The position numbers and the translations under genes were made by a program. The notes under the pieces are model-generated. The model was not told the DNA's origin. It ran no database searches and saw nothing but the letters and a program-made list of their open reading frames with translations. 16,038 nucleotides of DNA from Hepatocystis sp. ex Piliocolobus tephrosceles (Eukaryota > Apicomplexa > Aconoidasida > Haemosporida > Plasmodiidae), in the NCBI GenBank assembly GCA_902459845.2, contig CABPSV020000441.1, positions 1 through 16,038 of the forward strand, written 5' to 3'. Each line of letters begins with the position of its first letter. The stretch's first letter is position 1. Below are positions 7,278-15,745 of this stretch, piece by piece.

Positions 7278-7625
7278 GTATAAAAATGGTATAAAAATGG
7301 GCTTAAGAAGAGGCATAAAAATGGCATAAAAAAGGCATAAAAATGGCATAAAAAAGGCATAAAAATGGGCTTAAGAAGAGGCATAAAAATGGCATAAAAA
7401 AGGCATAAAAATGGCATAAAAATGGCATAAAAATGGCATAAAAAAGGCATAAAAATGGCATAAAAATGGCATAAAAATGGCATAAAAATGGCATAAAAAT
7501 GGCATAAAAATGGCATAAAAATGGCATAAAAAAGGCATAAAAATGGCATAAAAATGGCATAAAAATGGCATAAAAATGGCATAAAAATGGCATAAAAATG
7601 GCATAAAAATGGCATAAAAATGGCA
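7278..7625. repeat. 11-bp minisatellite in the MSH6 3' flank
   Basis: Twenty-seven regular units of GGCATAAAAAT (variant GGCATAAAAAA at 7323, 7345, 7391, 7435 and 7523) fill 7312-7366 and 7380-7621. A spacer GGGCTTAAGAAGA occurs at 7299 and 7367, so five units plus spacer form a 68-bp higher-order unit. Diverged units precede 7299. The array ends about 17 bp before the MSH6 stop codon, so on the minus strand it is probably the start of the MSH6 3' UTR. Because 11 is not a multiple of 3, each minus-strand frame cycles through the same stop-free 11-residue pattern with repeated Met codons, creating fake overlapping ORFs. Confidence 0.95.
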
Positions 7626-7641
7626 AAATTGCATGACCAAT

Positions 7642-10600
7642 TTACTTAAACTCGCACTTGTATTTTTGGTATAATGAAGACAAAGCAGCCTCATCATTTC
7701 CTGCCTCCAACAACAAACGCATAATATTTTTATATTTTATAATTTGACAAAATTCATCAGTGACATTTTCAAAAAGTGTTGATTTTTCATGCGCTAAGTC
7801 AATAATATCTTTAGGTAATCCAGCCAATTTTGCAATATGTATACCAAACGATTTAGGACAAACACCTTTAATAAATTTATATAAAAAAATTATTTTTTCT
7901 TGTTTATCATCTATGCTTAAATTCATATGATAATTTGAAATATTTTTATTATGTTTAACTTCTTCTACTAATAAATGGTAATGTGTCGAAAAAATACATC
8001 TACATTTGATAACATCTGATATTTGTTCCAATGTGGATAAAGCTATAGCTGTTCCATCAAATGATGATGTACCTCTACCTAATTCGTCTAAAATAGCAAA
8101 ACTATTTATTGTACTTTGTCTTAATAAATTGGATATATCTTCAAGTTCCATTAAAAATGTACTTTTTCCTTCAAATAAATTATCACTTGATCCAAGACGA
8201 GTAAATATTTTATCAACGACTGTCATTTCACAATACGTACATGGGACATAAGCACCTATTTGGGCTAATATAACAGAAATTGCTGATTGCCTTAGCAAAG
8301 TACTTTTTCCACCCATATTTGGCCCAGTAAGTAACAAAGTACGTTGTTTTTCTTTTTCACATCCCATATAAATATTATTCGAAATAAAATTTGGCATTAA
8401 TGTTGCAACTACTGGATGTATATTATTTTCTAAAATTAACATCGGCTCTTTTGGCCTATTCGTGTCTGTTTTCCTATTCGTGTCTGTTTTCCCATTCGTG
8501 TCTGTTTTCCCATTCGTGTCTGTTTTCCCATTCGTGTCTGTTTTCCCATTCGTGACTGTTTTCCCATTAGTGACTGTTTCCCCATTTATCATTCTACTTT
8601 CGTTCCCCCCTATTTGCCCTACACTATTGAACTGATTTACCATCGGGTACAACACTGGTCGAGTTAATGTAAAAGATGTTGTTAAAACTACATATGCTAA
8701 CGATTGTAAACAATCCAATTCCGATACTAAACGACAACCACATATATATTTTTCATAATGTACATAAAATAATTGAAATAATTTTTGAAAAAATGGATAA
8801 ATAGCATCCTTCTTTTCTTGTTCAATATCATCCAAAGTTTCAATAAAATTTTTTATTTCCTCTGTATGAAATCTTACAAACCCTTTTTTAGCAGATGTTA
8901 TTTCTACAGTATTGAGAAAAGATTTAGGTACATTGTCAGGACATTCTATTTCGTATTTATATTTAGCATGGACATATTTCAAATTAGGTATTTTCAATGT
9001 TTTTTTTATATTTCCTAATATATTATGTAACTGTTCTTCAATTTTTTTTTCTTTTTGACTAATCATATCAATATCAGTATCAAATCCTGTTGCTGGTTTA
9101 TATTCTTTTTCTCCATCATAATCTATTCTTTCTAACAATTGCTTAGTTATTTCGGATATATTTGGATAAAAACCTGTATATTGTTGTTTATTCGTATTAC
9201 TAGAACTAACAACTCCTATCGTATTTGTTATTTCGAATAATCTTTTTGGTAATTCGTCATCTTTATCAATTGTATTTATTTCAGTTAATATACTATCAAT
9301 CTCTTTAAATGCATTTAAAAAAGTTACAAATTCTTTTAATTTTGTATTAACAATATTATCAAAAAAAACTGCTCCACGTTCACTTTGAGATGCTTGTATA
9401 CATATTTTATTTAATAATCTTTCTATGTCAGGTAATTTTTTCAATTTTATTCTTATAAGTGATAAAATATGTTCATTATTTTTTAAAAATGTTACTACAT
9501 CTAATCTTTCATTTATCTTTTCACAATCTAGAAGAGGACTACATATCCATCTTCGCATATTACGTGCACCAAAATTTGTACATGTTTTATTAACATAATC
9601 ATAAAGTGAATTTTTAACTTCTCCTGATTGTGTTTCTAAAATTTCTAAATGACTTAAAGCTGTTGCATCTAATGTCATATAATTATCTTTCTTAAATAAA
9701 TCATACATTTCTATTTTACAAAATTTTAAAATTTTTTTATCTAACAATAATGATCTTAAATAAATTATAAAACCACCTAATGCACACATTACACTATTTT
9801 GTTCTTGATAATGTTCAACCGGTTTAGGTAAATTGTCAAAATATTTATTTATTTCATCTAATGCAGCTATTATATTAGGGAAAGAGGTTACACCTGTAAG
9901 TTCAGGTGAAGCAGGCATATTTTTAAAAATAGATAAAACTTCTTTATTTACATTTTTCGAACAATATAATATTTCTGCAGGACATAATTGAGCTAATATA
10001 GTTCTTAATTGAATTCTCGATTCGTCATCATTACAATAACCAAGAGCAACATAAGCAGTTGCTATATCACTAACAACAAAACCAAAATTACATCTTACTT
10101 TTAATACATCATTAGTATCATTTAAACTTTCAATTTCATCAAAATAAAAACAAACAATATATTTTGTTTCCGAATTTAACATATTATCATGTAATAAAGT
10201 ACCTTTTGTATAAATCTCGTTTATTTCTCTTTTTATTGCTTTATCTTTAGGACCAATACTTTCTTTATTACGTTGTTCTAATTCTTTAGGTGTTTCCATT
10301 TGTTCAATTACACAAACTTTATGACCACTATCAATTACTTTTTTAGCATACATATGTAAAGATTGTTCTGGGAAACCTAAATGAGGTTTTTGTTCACCCC
10401 CCATCCAATTTAAACCACAACAAGTGTGCATAAAACATGCATCAATATAAAATATTTCATAAAAACGTCCCATTTTAAAAAATATAATTTTATCAAAATT
10501 ATTTGATTTAATATTCCAAAATTGTTGCATACCAGGTGTATAATGTGCTTGTTTATATTCGATTGCCCATTCGTGATTAGGTGGAGGTGTCCACATCGTG

Positions 10601-11652
10601 GTACAGTCATAGTCAGGACTTTCGGGTGTATTCAAATTATTATCTCTAATATATTGTGGTTGTATCCATTTAGGGAATTCAAATGTATTACAATACATAA
10701 AATATTGTTCAACATATAAACGAAATTTATCATTTGTTAAAGTTATTGGTAAATTTAAAAATTTATTTTTTATAATATCTAACTCTTGTGATTTCTTATT
10801 ATCACTCTCTTTTTTATTACGTATATAATTAATATTTTCTGCTTTATGTTTATCTTCAAATAATGTGTCTGCAACTACATCCTTTGCATTATATACTAAA
10901 TTTCGAAGCTTATCACTATTTTTTTGGGATGTATTATTATTATTATTATTAATATTATTAATATTATTATTATTAATATTATTATTATTAATATTATTAT
11001 TATTAATATTATTATTATTATTATTATTAATATTTTTTATTATTCTATCTTCTTCACCATTTATATCTTCTGAAGAACTATCTAAAACAATTTTTCTTTT
11101 TTTTTTTATTATTATGTCATCTTCTGTACTTTCATCTAAATTATCCAACTCGGTACTTATTTCATTTCTTTTTTTATATATGTCGTTATTTTCATTACTT
11201 ATGTTTGTACTTATTGTTGTGTTACTATTCAAAGATGTGTTCACATTACGGTTGTTTAAAAAATTACCACCTGTTATACTGGCATTACTATTAGTAACAT
11301 TGTTAACACTTTGACCATTATACTGATGAGCACTTAACATATCAAACATTTTAGAAGCATCTACTTTATTCAAATTATTTGCTCTATCAACCATATTATT
11401 ATTTGAAATAAAATTATCCATTTGATTCATTTTTTCCTTCATATTTAAACTTGTACCATGTCCAATGTTTTTATTATCATTAAAACCATTACTATATGTA
11501 TTATCACCGAAATCGTCTCTTACATCTTTTTTACTGTTTATTTCAGTTGATATTATTTTATTATTTTTACAATCTTGAGTTTTAAAAAAACTCAATATAG
11601 ATGCCTGTTTTTTGTTTGACGCGGGAACATGTTGTTTATTATGTTCTGCCAT
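7642..11652 (-). CDS. MSH6: DNA mismatch repair protein MSH6
   Basis: Eukaryotic MutS homologue (1336 aa) that pairs with MSH2 as MutS-alpha to recognise base mismatches and small loops in nuclear DNA. Residues 16-23 (QASILSFF) form a PCNA-binding PIP box at the expected N-terminal place. A disordered Asn/Ser-rich region follows, with an (N)nI tract at about 206-242. The MutS core starts near 360. The mismatch-reading Phe-x-Glu is F397-Y-E399 in MGRFYEIF, which marks MSH6 rather than MSH2. Connector, lever and clamp regions run to about 1000. Walker A is GPNMGGKS (1110-1117), the STFLMELED signature follows, and the Walker B motif has D1189-E1190 in ILDELGRGTSSFDG, then the STHYH motif. All catalytic motifs are intact and the C-terminus is complete. 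No PWWP domain is visible. A hexapeptide repeat insert (1023-1064) precedes the P-loop. The ATG at 11652 is the start that gives a terminal PIP box. The gene is intronless and divergent from the Swc5-like gene. Confidence 0.97.
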   Translation of the reverse strand: MAEHNKQHVPASNKKQASILSFFKTQDCKNNKIISTEINSKKDVRDDFGDNTYSNGFNDNKNIGHGTSLNMKEKMNQMDNFISNNNMVDRANNLNKVDASKMFDMLSAHQYNGQSVNNVTNSNASITGGNFLNNRNVNTSLNSNTTISTNISNENNDIYKKRNEISTELDNLDESTEDDIIIKKKRKIVLDSSSEDINGEEDRIIKNINNNNNNNINNNNINNNNINNNNINNINNNNNNTSQKNSDKLRNLVYNAKDVVADTLFEDKHKAENINYIRNKKESDNKKSQELDIIKNKFLNLPITLTNDKFRLYVEQYFMYCNTFEFPKWIQPQYIRDNNLNTPESPDYDCTTMWTPPPNHEWAIEYKQAHYTPGMQQFWNIKSNNFDKIIFFKMGRFYEIFYIDACFMHTCCGLNWMGGEQKPHLGFPEQSLHMYAKKVIDSGHKVCVIEQMETPKELEQRNKESIGPKDKAIKREINEIYTKGTLLHDNMLNSETKYIVCFYFDEIESLNDTNDVLKVRCNFGFVVSDIATAYVALGYCNDDESRIQLRTILAQLCPAEILYCSKNVNKEVLSIFKNMPASPELTGVTSFPNIIAALDEINKYFDNLPKPVEHYQEQNSVMCALGGFIIYLRSLLLDKKILKFCKIEMYDLFKKDNYMTLDATALSHLEILETQSGEVKNSLYDYVNKTCTNFGARNMRRWICSPLLDCEKINERLDVVTFLKNNEHILSLIRIKLKKLPDIERLLNKICIQASQSERGAVFFDNIVNTKLKEFVTFLNAFKEIDSILTEINTIDKDDELPKRLFEITNTIGVVSSSNTNKQQYTGFYPNISEITKQLLERIDYDGEKEYKPATGFDTDIDMISQKEKKIEEQLHNILGNIKKTLKIPNLKYVHAKYKYEIECPDNVPKSFLNTVEITSAKKGFVRFHTEEIKNFIETLDDIEQEKKDAIYPFFQKLFQLFYVHYEKYICGCRLVSELDCLQSLAYVVLTTSFTLTRPVLYPMVNQFNSVGQIGGNESRMINGETVTNGKTVTNGKTDTNGKTDTNGKTDTNGKTDTNRKTDTNRPKEPMLILENNIHPVVATLMPNFISNNIYMGCEKEKQRTLLLTGPNMGGKSTLLRQSAISVILAQIGAYVPCTYCEMTVVDKIFTRLGSSDNLFEGKSTFLMELEDISNLLRQSTINSFAILDELGRGTSSFDGTAIALSTLEQISDVIKCRCIFSTHYHLLVEEVKHNKNISNYHMNLSIDDKQEKIIFLYKFIKGVCPKSFGIHIAKLAGLPKDIIDLAHEKSTLFENVTDEFCQIIKYKNIMRLLLEAGNDEAALSSLYQKYKCEFK
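8461..8586 (-). repeat. 18-bp repeat coding N-G-K-T-D-T in MSH6
   Basis: Seven units of six codons (NGETVT, NGKTVT, four NGKTDT, NRKTDT) at MSH6 residues 1023-1064. They are inserted between the segment around TRPVLYP and the ENNIHPV segment that leads into the Walker A loop. Other MSH6 proteins known to me have only a short linker here, so this is a lineage-specific low-complexity insert in the ATPase domain. Central units are identical and edge units diverged. Confidence 0.93.
10932..11034 (-). repeat. Asn-rich trinucleotide tract in MSH6
   Basis: AAT/ATT codons (ATTATTATTAATATT on the plus strand) give runs of four to six Asn separated by single Ile at about residues 206-242 of MSH6. Asn tracts of this kind are typical of Plasmodium proteins. 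It lies in the disordered N-terminal region between the PIP box and the MutS core. Confidence 0.92.
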
Positions 11653-11675
11653 TATTACTCAGCTCAACAATAACG

Positions 11676-11701
11676 TTTTTTTTTTTTTTTTTTTTTTTTT
11701 T
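11676..11701 (-). promoter_or_regulatory. Poly(A) leader tract upstream of the MSH6 ATG
   Basis: Twenty-six T on the plus strand, i.e. 26 A on the MSH6 coding strand, end 24 nt before the start codon. The tract has the same length as the one before the transporter ATG (1095-1120). Its role is unknown; it could affect nucleosome exclusion or translation. Confidence 0.4.
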
Positions 11702-11841
11702 ACGATATGTATATAATGCTATCTTTATATTTGTATCTTTATGTACAAATGTTATAAAACTATAATTAAATACACGTAATGGCAAAAGCGTGGACATACA
11801 TATATGTACATATGTATATATGTATAAATACACAAGCTCCC

Positions 11842-11872
<31 letters not shown>
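11842..11872. repeat. CAAT tetranucleotide repeat
   Basis: About seven CAAT (AATC) units in a row, followed by GGCATGCATG and a short TATG run. It is a simple repeat about 190 bp upstream of the MSH6 start. Confidence 0.85.
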
Positions 11873-11984
11873 GGCATGCATGTATGTATGTATGTATAAA
11901 GCGAGACTTACAAATAAAGGCAAAAAATTATCAAATATCATGAATTTTGTGAAGAACATGTTAAAAAATACAAAAAAAAAATAA

Positions 11985-12072
11985 TAACTTTAAAAATTTA
12001 AAAATTTAAAAAATTAAAAATTAAAAATTAAAAATTTTAAAATTTTTAAATATAAAAATATTAAAATATTTA

Positions 12073-12105
<33 letters not shown>
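11985..12105. repeat. A/T-only stretch with TTAAAAAT units and self-complementarity
   Basis: TTTAAAAA and ATTAAAAA units of 7-8 bp repeat about eight times, then invert into AATTTTAAAATTTTTAAAT and TAAAATATTTAAG, and end in a T run of about 31 nt starting near 12075. The stretch is almost pure A+T for some 120 bp and can fold on itself. It is far too short for a Plasmodium centromere core. Confidence 0.7.
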
Positions 12106-12109
<4 letters not shown>

Positions 12110-12571
12110 CCTTCTCTTTTTAGAAAATAGTCCGCATTTAAATTGGTTTTTATGTAGCACATATATACATTCATACAGTGCTCAAATATGTAAATATGTT
12201 TTATATTTGTAAAATAATTTCTCACATTTCCCTTTTTAATAACTGTGTATATTTAGTCCATGAAATTGTAACAAATTATAGCTTTTCCTTTCCTTTTTTT
12301 TTTTTTTTTTTGTGTTTTTTGTGTTTTTTCAAATTTTATTGACTTTTTCGTGTGTCAATTTTATAACATATGTTTATTTTTGAGATAACATCCCAAAAAA
12401 GGTTTGCGTTGGATCTACATATGCTATATAATAAATTGTTCATTCGCTCATTTGCGCATTCTCAACTACTTAGTTTTTTTTTTTTTTTTTTTCTTAAATT
12501 GTAATTTGAACGTGTCTAACAATAGAATGTATGTGTTTATATTGTCACGCTATGTAAAGATGTATACTATG

Positions 12572-12607
<36 letters not shown>

Positions 12608-12654
12608 ATTAATACATTAAAAACTGTTTTTTTTTTTTTTTTTTTTTTTTTTCT

Positions 12655-12655
<1 letters not shown>

Positions 12656-12703
<48 letters not shown>
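12656..12703. repeat. 48-nt poly(dT) tract
   Basis: The third uninterrupted T run of 48-50 nt. It follows a run of about 26 T (12627-12652) separated only by CTG. Together with runs at 12476-12491 and about 12579-12603 it makes 12470-12705 the most T-rich block of the divergent region. Confidence 0.88.
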
Positions 12704-13084
12704 CACGTAGCTTCTTTGCAATATATAATATATTATGTGTATACTAATATGCTTATGTATACATGTACCTTTAAGCATAAATATGCATTACATTTTTAGT
12801 GTTTTTGTTTATATGCTGTAAAATTTGGGCAATATAAGTATAATATACTTTTTGTAAAAAAAAAAATAAAGTACTGTCACTATCTTAAATTTTTTAAATG
12901 AATTTTTTTTTTCAAATTTACAAACGGACAAACAATCATGTAATAATCGTATTGTATACATGTATATATATATTTTTTTTTTTTTTTTTTTTTTTACGTA
13001 GGATATATTTCGCTGCATATAAATGTAAAATAGCAGCATAGAAAAAAATCCTTATATTCACTCAAAACATAGGCTACTCTCAAC

Positions 13085-13115
<31 letters not shown>

Positions 13116-13490
13116 TAACTAAATTAGCTATTAAAAGTAATGATAGATTACAGAATCTTAAAGATTTTTTTTATTAAAATATACATATATAAGCTATAAA
13201 AAGTTATATATAAAAAAAAAAAAAAAAAAAAGTTGCATAAAAAAAAAAAGTGAACAGTTCAATCGTAATTTGATTTAGTAGTTTATTAATTTTGTTCTTT
13301 TTGCTATTTAATTTTTTGCTTCCTCCTTTTTTGTTTGTTTATTTATTTTATTTATTCATTAATTTTATATTAATTTTTTGTTTTATTAGTTGACTTTCCT
13401 ATCATGATTTAACATCAAGCAAATAAAAAATTTCATTACTTTTTTACCTAAAAAAAAAAAAGAAATAAAGTAAAATAAAATAAAACAAAA

Positions 13491-13710
13491 CCAAATAAAA
13501 CCAAACAAAACCAAACAAAACCAAACAAAACCAAACAAAACCAAATAAAACCAAATAAAACCAAATAAAACCAAATAAAACCAAATAAAACCAAACAAAA
13601 CCAAACAAAACCAAACAAAACCAAACAAAACCAAACAAAACCAAACAAAACCAAATAAAACCAAATAAAACCAAACAAAACCAAACAAAACCAAACAAAA
13701 CCAAATATAA
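13491..13710. repeat. 10-bp minisatellite CCAAA(C/T)AAAA, 21 units
   Basis: Twenty-one perfect-length units of CCAAACAAAA or CCAAATAAAA run from 13491 to 13700, followed by decaying copies to about 13735. The only variation is C or T at unit position 6. In order it reads T, 4C, 5T, 6C, 2T, 3C, with a degenerate T unit at the end. The plus strand has no G; the minus strand carries a GG doublet every 10 nt. The array begins about 790 bp and ends about 570 bp upstream of the Swc5-like start codon. All three minus-strand frames are stop-free, which creates false ORFs. Confidence 0.95.
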
Positions 13711-14279
13711 CAAAACTTAATCAAACCTAATCGAATATAACCATATAAAAACTGTTAAGCATTATTCAAAAAAAAGATAAAAAAAAAAAAAAACTTTCAC
13801 AATTGTTTTAATGCTAATAAAAATGTGTAGTTTATATGGCTAGTTATTTGCGCAAATGTAACAGCAAGTTATGTATAAATATTTATGTTAGTCTTCAGTT
13901 ATACAGGGGTATACCTAATATGTTTTTAATTTTTAGTTTCTTTCATATATATATATATATATATATACATATATTTTTGCACGTATGTATGTATATATGT
14001 GTACACATGTATTTATTTCTATCGAACATATTCGCTTGTATATGAACACCTGTTAACTTATATATCCGTGAGTTTTTTTTTTTTCTAAAAAAGCTTGCTT
14101 TTTTATCAATTCATTTTTTTTTTTTTTTTTTGTACAAAATTAAGCATGTAAAAGCGTATAATAACGCATAAGAACATTTTACAACATATAATTGATTTAT
14201 TTAAATAAAAAAAAAAAAATAAATAAAAAAAAAAAATAAATAAAATAAATAAACGACAATCTTTCACAATCCTCTAATA

Positions 14280-15146
14280 ATGTCGACAATATTAACTATG
14301 GAGTTTCCCTCTTCTGATGAGGAGGATGAAAATTACGAGGTGGATGAACAAGACTTAGCAGACGAAGTCGAGGAATCTGATGAAGCTAACGAAAAGGAAT
14401 TGTCCGAAGGAAATGGCAATGTTTCAAAAAAAAAAAAAGCAAAACAAAAAAAAAATTCTAAAAAAGTAGAAAATAGTATAAAAAAGAATATAATAAAAGA
14501 AAAAATTGAAAAAACATATATTGATATAAATAAAGAATTTGAAAAATTATATAACCATCAAACAAATGTAAACAAAGAAGATTTTCTTTTACAATTTCAT
14601 AAAAAATATCCACAAACAGGAAAAAATTATAATACAACAAGCAAATTATGTAGACACTTAAATAAATATTGTTCCTTAGAAGACGATACTTATAACCATA
14701 TAAATATTAATGAATATAAAAATCAATTAAGAAACAATGAATATAATAAAGATTTATCAAGTATTGTTAAACAAGCAATGGACACATTTTATGATAACAA
14801 TTGTACTTTTATAGAAAAACAATATATGTATGCAGGCAAAACTTATACTATTAAAAAAAAAATAGATAAAACATCCGCTTATTATAAAAAATACTTAAAA
14901 ACAAAGGATAAATTAAACATAGGTGGTAACTTTTCCAATATTGATAAACTTATACAAAGTATACAAGAAAATAAACAAATTAACACAGTTGATAAATCAA
15001 CAGAAGACTGGGAAAGATATAAAAAAGTTAACGCCATTGATGAAGATAAATTAAAAGCTAATCAAAACTATTTTGAGAACAAATTTTTTGCAGAAAATGT
15101 TGATAGAAAATTATATGAAAATAAAATTAAAAAAAATGTTACATAA
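14280..15146 (+). CDS. BCNT/CFDP1/Swc5-like protein (putative SWR1 complex subunit)
   Basis: A 288-aa protein, close in length to yeast Swc5 and human CFDP1 (about 300 aa). Residues 11-46 are acidic (SSDEEDENYEVDEQD...), resembling the N-terminal acidic DEF/Y-type segment of Swc5/CFDP1 that binds H2A-H2B; the aromatic would be Y19. A Lys-rich, probably disordered stretch follows (50-85), then a Lys/Asn-rich middle. The last 60 residues match the BCNT-C domain: VDKSTEDWERYK (W244), an I-x-E-x-K-L-like segment, then YFENKFFAENVDRKLYENK, aligning with the family pattern KSK-x-DW-x-x-x-K ... GY-x-x-R-x-x-F-L-x-R-VD-x-R-x-x-E. In yeast Swc5 is needed for SWR1 to deposit H2A.Z; that role here is inference from family. 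The start is the first ATG after an A-rich leader; the ATG at 14298 (MEFPSS) is an alternative. The gene is divergent from MSH6, with a 3' poly(A) tract right after TAA. Confidence 0.85.
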   Translation: MSTILTMEFPSSDEEDENYEVDEQDLADEVEESDEANEKELSEGNGNVSKKKKAKQKKNSKKVENSIKKNIIKEKIEKTYIDINKEFEKLYNHQTNVNKEDFLLQFHKKYPQTGKNYNTTSKLCRHLNKYCSLEDDTYNHININEYKNQLRNNEYNKDLSSIVKQAMDTFYDNNCTFIEKQYMYAGKTYTIKKKIDKTSAYYKKYLKTKDKLNIGGNFSNIDKLIQSIQENKQINTVDKSTEDWERYKKVNAIDEDKLKANQNYFENKFFAENVDRKLYENKIKKNVT

Positions 15147-15171
15147 AAAAAAAAAAAAAAAAAAAAAAAAT

Positions 15172-15262
15172 CATGTAAGACAAGAAAAAACCATGTAAGC
15201 ATGAAAAAATCATGTAAGCATGAAAAAATCATGTCAGCATGAAAAAACTATGTAAGACAAGA
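15172..15262. repeat. 19-20-bp repeat CATGTAAGCATGAAAAAAT
   Basis: ATGT recurs at 15173, 15193, 15212, 15231 and 15250 (spacing 20, 19, 19, 19). The outer two copies read ATGTAAGACAAGAAA and the inner three carry GCATGAAAAAA, so the array is symmetrical in variant order. It lies immediately 3' of the Swc5-like stop codon and is likely in its 3' UTR. Confidence 0.85.
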
Positions 15263-15656
15263 AACAAAATAAAATAAAGTAAAAGTAAAACAATTTTGAT
15301 ACACATATATTCAAATAATTTTTGTATTTTTTTTTTTTTTTTTTTTAATGTATTTGACATAATAACATATATATGTGAGTTTCTTTTTTATTCCCTTTTT
15401 TATGATGTTGCCATTTTTTTTTTTTTTTCTTTTTTTTGTACGCGTGCGCACATATATGTACACATATATTGTTACCTCTATGAATGTGTATTTATGTGTA
15501 TGTATTTTAATTCTACTTACAATTTTACAAACAACCACATAATTTTATACATTTGCCTTATGTTAAGCCATCCATCTATTTACTTTTATTTTACCTATTA
15601 CGATTACCGTGTTTTATTTTTTTATAAAAATATTTTATTCGTCTGTTCACCCAATT

Positions 15657-15745
15657 TGTATGTGTATTTTGTATGTGTATTTTGTATCTACATTTGTATC
15701 TACATTTGTATCTACATTTGTATCTACATTTGTATGTACATTTAT
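15657..15745. repeat. 12-14-bp repeats TGTATGTGTATTT and GTATCTACATTT
   Basis: Two copies of GTATGTGTATTTT lead into four copies of GTATCTACATTT (period 12) and a final GTATGTACATTT. The 12-bp period keeps one frame open and explains the Tyr-Ile-Cys-Ile repeat in the overlapping open frame, which I do not regard as a gene. Confidence 0.82.

Larger units (their letters stand above)
11653..14279. promoter_or_regulatory. 2.6-kb divergent intergenic region between MSH6 and the Swc5-like gene
   Basis: Transcription must start outward from this region for both neighbours, so it should hold two promoters or one bidirectional promoter. No specific factor site can be claimed. Contents are a 26-T run at 11676-11701 (poly(A) about 24 nt before the MSH6 ATG on its own strand), a CAAT tetranucleotide array near 11844-11872, an A/T-only stretch at about 11985-12105, many T runs at 12289-12703, 12974-12995 and 13086-13108, a 10-bp minisatellite at 13491-13710, and an A-rich leader with TAAATAAA repeats at 14203-14255. 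I see no gene in it. The only open frames are homopolymer or repeat translations. Confidence 0.6.

Noticed and set aside
7312..7621. Regular short repeats as a CRISPR array
   Set aside because: Units are 11 bp and directly contiguous with no unique spacers, in a eukaryotic context with no cas genes.
7208..7697. Overlapping minus-strand ORFs coding MPFLCHFYAIF repeats
   Set aside because: All three frames read the same 11-residue cycle because the 11-bp unit has no stop on this strand. This is a property of the minisatellite, and the repeat is downstream of the MSH6 stop.
11985..12110. A/T-only block as a possible centromere
   Set aside because: Plasmodium centromere cores are about 2 kb or more of near-pure A+T with internal repeats. 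This block is only about 120 bp within a mixed intergenic region.
12404..12799. Plus-strand 131-aa ORF in the divergent region
   Set aside because: It is dominated by poly-Phe from T runs, so its frame depends on homopolymer lengths. No recognisable domain is present.
13386..13724. Minus-strand ORFs rich in Phe/Gly/Trp/Leu/Val
   Set aside because: They are translations of the 10-bp minisatellite in all frames, with no unique sequence, start context or homology.
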